NCBI GenBank assembly: GCA_947629385.1
Contig: CANRDO010000002.1
Coordinates: 62,001-126,000 of the forward strand
DNA: 64,000 bases
Direction: 5' to 3'
Origin: an uncultured Lachnospiraceae bacterium
GTDB taxonomy: Bacteria > Bacillota > Clostridia > Lachnospirales > Lachnospiraceae
Part shown: positions 61,311-64,000 of the stretch, piece by piece
How positions within the stretch are numbered: position 1 is the stretch's first letter
How the letters are laid out: each line of letters starts with the position of its first letter
Position numbers and translations under genes: made by a program
Notes under the pieces: model-generated
What the model saw: the letters and a program-made list of their open reading frames with translations, nothing else
Told to the model about the DNA's origin: nothing
The model's database searches: none

Positions 61311-63581
61311 TCAAGGAGACATTCTCAAAAACGGCAGCTTGCGGTGCAGCTTTGCAAGGATCGCGTTGGCGCGCTCCAGCGCTTCTTCCGCAGACAGGAT
61401 CTCGATCTCCCCGCAGACGATGATCTGCTTCGGCACAGGATTCAGCTTCACCTGATAGATCGGGTCGACCGTGAGGAAAAGATCTCCCTCCGGGACGGAC
61501 GCCGCCGCGTTCTCCGCCTGCAGCTTTCCTGTCGTCTGCGCCGCATCGATCCGGCAGACGCAGGGACGCCCCTCCAAGGGGTCAAAGCGCACCGCGCGCA
61601 CGTTCTGATACGCGCTTAGATCGAACGCTACGGAAAATTTCCCGTCCTTCAGCTTCGCCTCCTCGACCAGCTTCTGCTCCTCGGAGAAGCCTTCCCCGGT
61701 GTCCACGAAAAGCTGGCTCACCATATATTCTTTCTCCCGCAGCTTCCGGCGGAACTCCTCAAGCGAGATCCAGAGCTCCGGCGTGCTGTGGTTCAACAGC
61801 CGGTTCGCTCCGACGTATTGCTCCGCGAAGTGCGTCGACCACGCCCAGAAAACCTCGTCCATCTCCGCGCTGATCCCGAACTCTGCCATAAATTCAGCTT
61901 TCTCGCAGAGCTGATGCAGCACCGGCTGGCTGCTGTACAGCTCGTTGATGGAGCGCCAGAGCAGAAACGGCGCCGGTACCGGGAAATCGAAGATCCACTC
62001 GCAGTCGATCGCCTGATACTTCCCATCGATCTCGAAAAGATTATCCAGGATCAGGTCGATGTTTGCCGGGCACACACATGAGAAATCCCCTGCAAGCTCC
62101 CGCGAACCAAACACATCGCGGAAACGTGCGCGCTCGTCCTCGGTCATATCGCTGATCCTGCCCTTGCTTCCGGATACTTCTGAAATAGTATCGTTTCCAC
62201 TATTGCTTCCTTCGAGCGCAGCAGAAGTATGCCCATTGTTTTTGTCTGTCTTCCCGAAACTTTTGAATGATCCTGCGCAATCCATATACAGCGCGGCCGC
62301 CTTTTTCACCAGCTCCTTCACCGCGGCGAGGTTTTCCTCTCGTATGGCGTCCGCCGCCTGCTGCGCCAGACTCTTCTGCGTGAGGTACGGATAGACGATG
62401 CCGTCGCCCTCCGACTTCCCTCGAAGCGGCTGCCAGCAGCCGTAATCTTCGTCCATCTGCGCGAGCATCTTCTGAATATGTTCCTTTGCGGCTTCCGTCA
62501 TTGGGCGCTTGAGGGCGACGCGAGCCGTTCCCTCTTTTTCCCGGCCGCCCGCAATGCCGACGCCCTCTGTCTCCTCCTGCCCGGATAAATCCTGCTCATC
62601 TCTCCGCTCCTCAATGATCGTCGCAATGGAAAACTCGTCCGCGCGGTCCGTGCTCAGCTTCACATATTGGATGTCGCCCGCTCCGCGCTTTGTGCACAGC
62701 TCGGCGGCGCTCATCTCGATCAAAAACGAATTGGCGAACCGATCCATCACGCCCTCCTCGGAGAGCGTCGCGGCCATCTTGGTCTCCCCAAACAGCTCCA
62801 TGCGGTATTTCGTAAAATTCCATGTCGGCCGCCCGTATTTCTGCTCCTTAAACGAAATGTCCGTGAAGATCTCCTGTGGGAACTTGTAGTCGGGGTACGG
62901 GTAGTAAAATTTGTAGTGCGAAAGCCCGCAGCGCGTCATCAGCGCCTCCCACTCTCCGCGCGAGAAGGTGCGCGCACCGCTGCTCTCCTCGTAGCCCTTG
63001 ACGCCGTCGAAATAGCCGTCTGTATGATCCTCCGGAGCCCCGGCAAAATACTTCAGCCCCAGGCGGTTCTCGATCGCGACCAGGATTATTCCGTCCGGCT
63101 TCAGAAAACGCCGGACATTTTTCAGAAACGTTCCGTACGGATCGCTTCCCGGCGTAAAGCTCTCGGCGTACTCAAACACGCCGTTTAGGATCACATAATC
63201 GAACAGCCCGCCGAAGTCCATGTCGTTCAGATTGCCGACCCAGATCTCCAGATTGTCATAGCCTTTGTGCCGCTCAAAATTGATCTCCGCGCGCCGCTTC
63301 GAAAGCTCCGCGGAAACCACACGCGCCATGCGGCGGCACAAAAGCCCCGTGATCGCCCCGCAGCCCGAGCCGATCTCCAGACAGGATGCGCCCGCCTCAA
63401 ACGGATACCAGTTCAGGATGTTCTCCCGCGCGCGCGCAAAATGATAGAGGACGGGGAAAGCCGCCTCCTCCTGCTCCTCCGGGCGGACGCCGGACTTCGC
63501 GATCGCAAGGAGCTCGTTCTCCACGTCCCCGTCCGAATACAGATCCTCTCCCTTATAATAATCCAGCTTGAATATCGCCAT
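61311..63581 (-). CDS. Class I SAM-dependent methyltransferase with large C-terminal domain
   Basis: About 756 residues from the ATG at 63581 (AAAGGA upstream); the longer frame to 63722 lacks such a site and overlaps the Wzt-like gene. SAM motif I is LEIGSGCGAITG (68-79), with VVSAELSKRRAEINFERH as motif II and DYVILNGVFEYA as motif IV. The remaining 480 residues are unassigned; they contain a kinase-like IDCEWIFDFPVPAPF stretch that resembles the D-W-E patterns of small-molecule kinases. It may modify a polysaccharide end, as do the methylase-kinase enzymes that cap O-antigen chains; that is inference. It is next to the Wzt-like export gene. Confidence 0.82.
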   Translation of the reverse strand: MAIFKLDYYKGEDLYSDGDVENELLAIAKSGVRPEEQEEAAFPVLYHFARARENILNWYPFEAGASCLEIGSGCGAITGLLCRRMARVVSAELSKRRAEINFERHKGYDNLEIWVGNLNDMDFGGLFDYVILNGVFEYAESFTPGSDPYGTFLKNVRRFLKPDGIILVAIENRLGLKYFAGAPEDHTDGYFDGVKGYEESSGARTFSRGEWEALMTRCGLSHYKFYYPYPDYKFPQEIFTDISFKEQKYGRPTWNFTKYRMELFGETKMAATLSEEGVMDRFANSFLIEMSAAELCTKRGAGDIQYVKLSTDRADEFSIATIIEERRDEQDLSGQEETEGVGIAGGREKEGTARVALKRPMTEAAKEHIQKMLAQMDEDYGCWQPLRGKSEGDGIVYPYLTQKSLAQQAADAIREENLAAVKELVKKAAALYMDCAGSFKSFGKTDKNNGHTSAALEGSNSGNDTISEVSGSKGRISDMTEDERARFRDVFGSRELAGDFSCVCPANIDLILDNLFEIDGKYQAIDCEWIFDFPVPAPFLLWRSINELYSSQPVLHQLCEKAEFMAEFGISAEMDEVFWAWSTHFAEQYVGANRLLNHSTPELWISLEEFRRKLREKEYMVSQLFVDTGEGFSEEQKLVEEAKLKDGKFSVAFDLSAYQNVRAVRFDPLEGRPCVCRIDAAQTTGKLQAENAAASVPEGDLFLTVDPIYQVKLNPVPKQIIVCGEIEILSAEEALERANAILAKLHRKLPFLRMSP

Positions 63582-63592
63582 ATGTGTTCCTT

Positions 63593-64000
63593 TCACGACA
63601 GTGTTACCTTGGAGTTCATATCGTAATACCCAACCGTGTTTCTGTCCGAGATCACCGTGAGGCTGCACACGTCGTAGAGCCTGTGATACACGGTGAACTC
63701 TCCGTTGCGGTAACCGGTGCATCCCAGCGAGATCAGGTACTCGCCGCCCTGCAGGTCGAGCGTCTGGGTGAATGTGATCTCCTGACTCTCCCCGGCTTTC
63801 TTTCCCTGCACGTCGGCCTTCTCATACATCGTGTTAGTGCCCGTGATCTCGATACCCTGCAGGTTTTTGATCGTAAACGCATAGATCGGCTCTTTGATCT
63901 CCTCGTGGAATTCCACCTTCATCCGCACCGAGAACTCTGTGCCCTTCATCAGCGTGTTCGTGATGAGCCCGTTCTCGTCGAGCACCGCGTAATCCGTGAT
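63593..64000 (-). CDS. Wzt-like C-terminal domain of a polysaccharide-export ABC ATPase (5' end outside window)
   Basis: The frame is open to the window edge. The visible 135 residues form a beta-sandwich pattern (EFSVRMKVEFHEEIKEPIYAFTIKNLQGIEITGTNT, then GGEYLISLGCTGYRNGEFTVYHRLYDVCSLTV) typical of the carbohydrate-binding C-terminal domain of Wzt ATPases, which recognise the chain to be exported. The ATPase domain itself is not visible. The 12-base gap to the methyltransferase gene shows co-transcription, as expected for a capped-chain export pathway. Confidence 0.75.
   Translation of the reverse strand: MTDYAVLDENGLITNTLMKGTEFSVRMKVEFHEEIKEPIYAFTIKNLQGIEITGTNTMYEKADVQGKKAGESQEITFTQTLDLQGGEYLISLGCTGYRNGEFTVYHRLYDVCSLTVISDRNTVGYYDMNSKVTLS

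Overview
The window is a piece of a Gram-positive, low-to-mid GC Clostridia chromosome, most likely Lachnospiraceae. Pointers to this are the strong AGGAGG-type ribosome binding sites, many near-consensus TTGACA-17-TATAAT promoters, secreted proteins with Big_2/InlB-type repeats, a SigA-type rpoD, a ClpX-like ATPase with a long linker, a TIGR04086-type membrane protein and a glmS/LCP/polyprenyl-glycosylphosphotransferase surface-polymer locus. No rRNA, tRNA, CRISPR array or prophage was recognised.

Layout. 1-6.1 kb: the end of a trigger-factor-like gene, a cold-shock gene with a very long leader hairpin, then secreted proteins (an unknown two-repeat protein, a GH5 cellulase-like enzyme with a cellulose-binding-like domain, a CAP-domain protein). 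6.1-19.7 kb: an accessory, defence-like island. It holds an XRE / ImmA-IrrE protease / PIN-domain operon with a palindromic operator; a NUDIX hydrolase; a PLD-helicase-DUF3427 protein; a Dam-type adenine methylase with an OLD-like ATPase-TOPRIM protein; an ATPase with a small PD-(D/E)xK nuclease; and an AlbA_2 (Schlafen-type) protein with a DUF45 (YgjP-like) metallopeptidase. Two decayed fragments of a DUF45 gene sit on either side of the ATPase/PD-(D/E)xK cassette. The genes at 6.1-8.1 and 11.9-14.4 kb are visibly richer in A+T than the rest, which suggests horizontal transfer.

19.9-33.3 kb: a MarR-controlled operon of a cytidylate-kinase-like protein and a heterodimeric ABC exporter, a MITE, an orphan Nif11-type peptide precursor, a UvrA2-like ATPase, a nickel/cobalt ECF importer, a Gfo/Idh/MocA oxidoreductase and a small membrane protein. 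33.4-43 kb: a CNNM/CorC protein, an NlpC/P60 hydrolase, potassium uptake genes (trkH, trkA) coupled to an aminotransferase, a compact type I toxin-antitoxin locus resembling par/Fst, a malate/lactate-type dehydrogenase and a YqeY protein.

43-64 kb: housekeeping genes rpoD, a clpX-like gene and glmS, continuous with a cell-surface glycopolymer cluster. This has glycosyltransferases, an LCP ligase, an initiating sugar-phosphate transferase, a nucleotide-sugar aminotransferase, a YfhO-type membrane protein, a methyltransferase and the end of a Wzt-like export ATPase. Nearly all of it is on the minus strand. GlmS supplies the amino sugar, the phosphotransferase starts the lipid-linked chain, the transferases extend it, the Wzt-type transporter would export it and the LCP protein would attach it to the wall.

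The strongest candidates for something not yet described are the methylase/ATPase-TOPRIM pair, the ATPase/PD-(D/E)xK pair with its DUF45 scars, and the XRE-ImmA-PIN operon. All assignments come from reading motifs by eye; no database search was possible.
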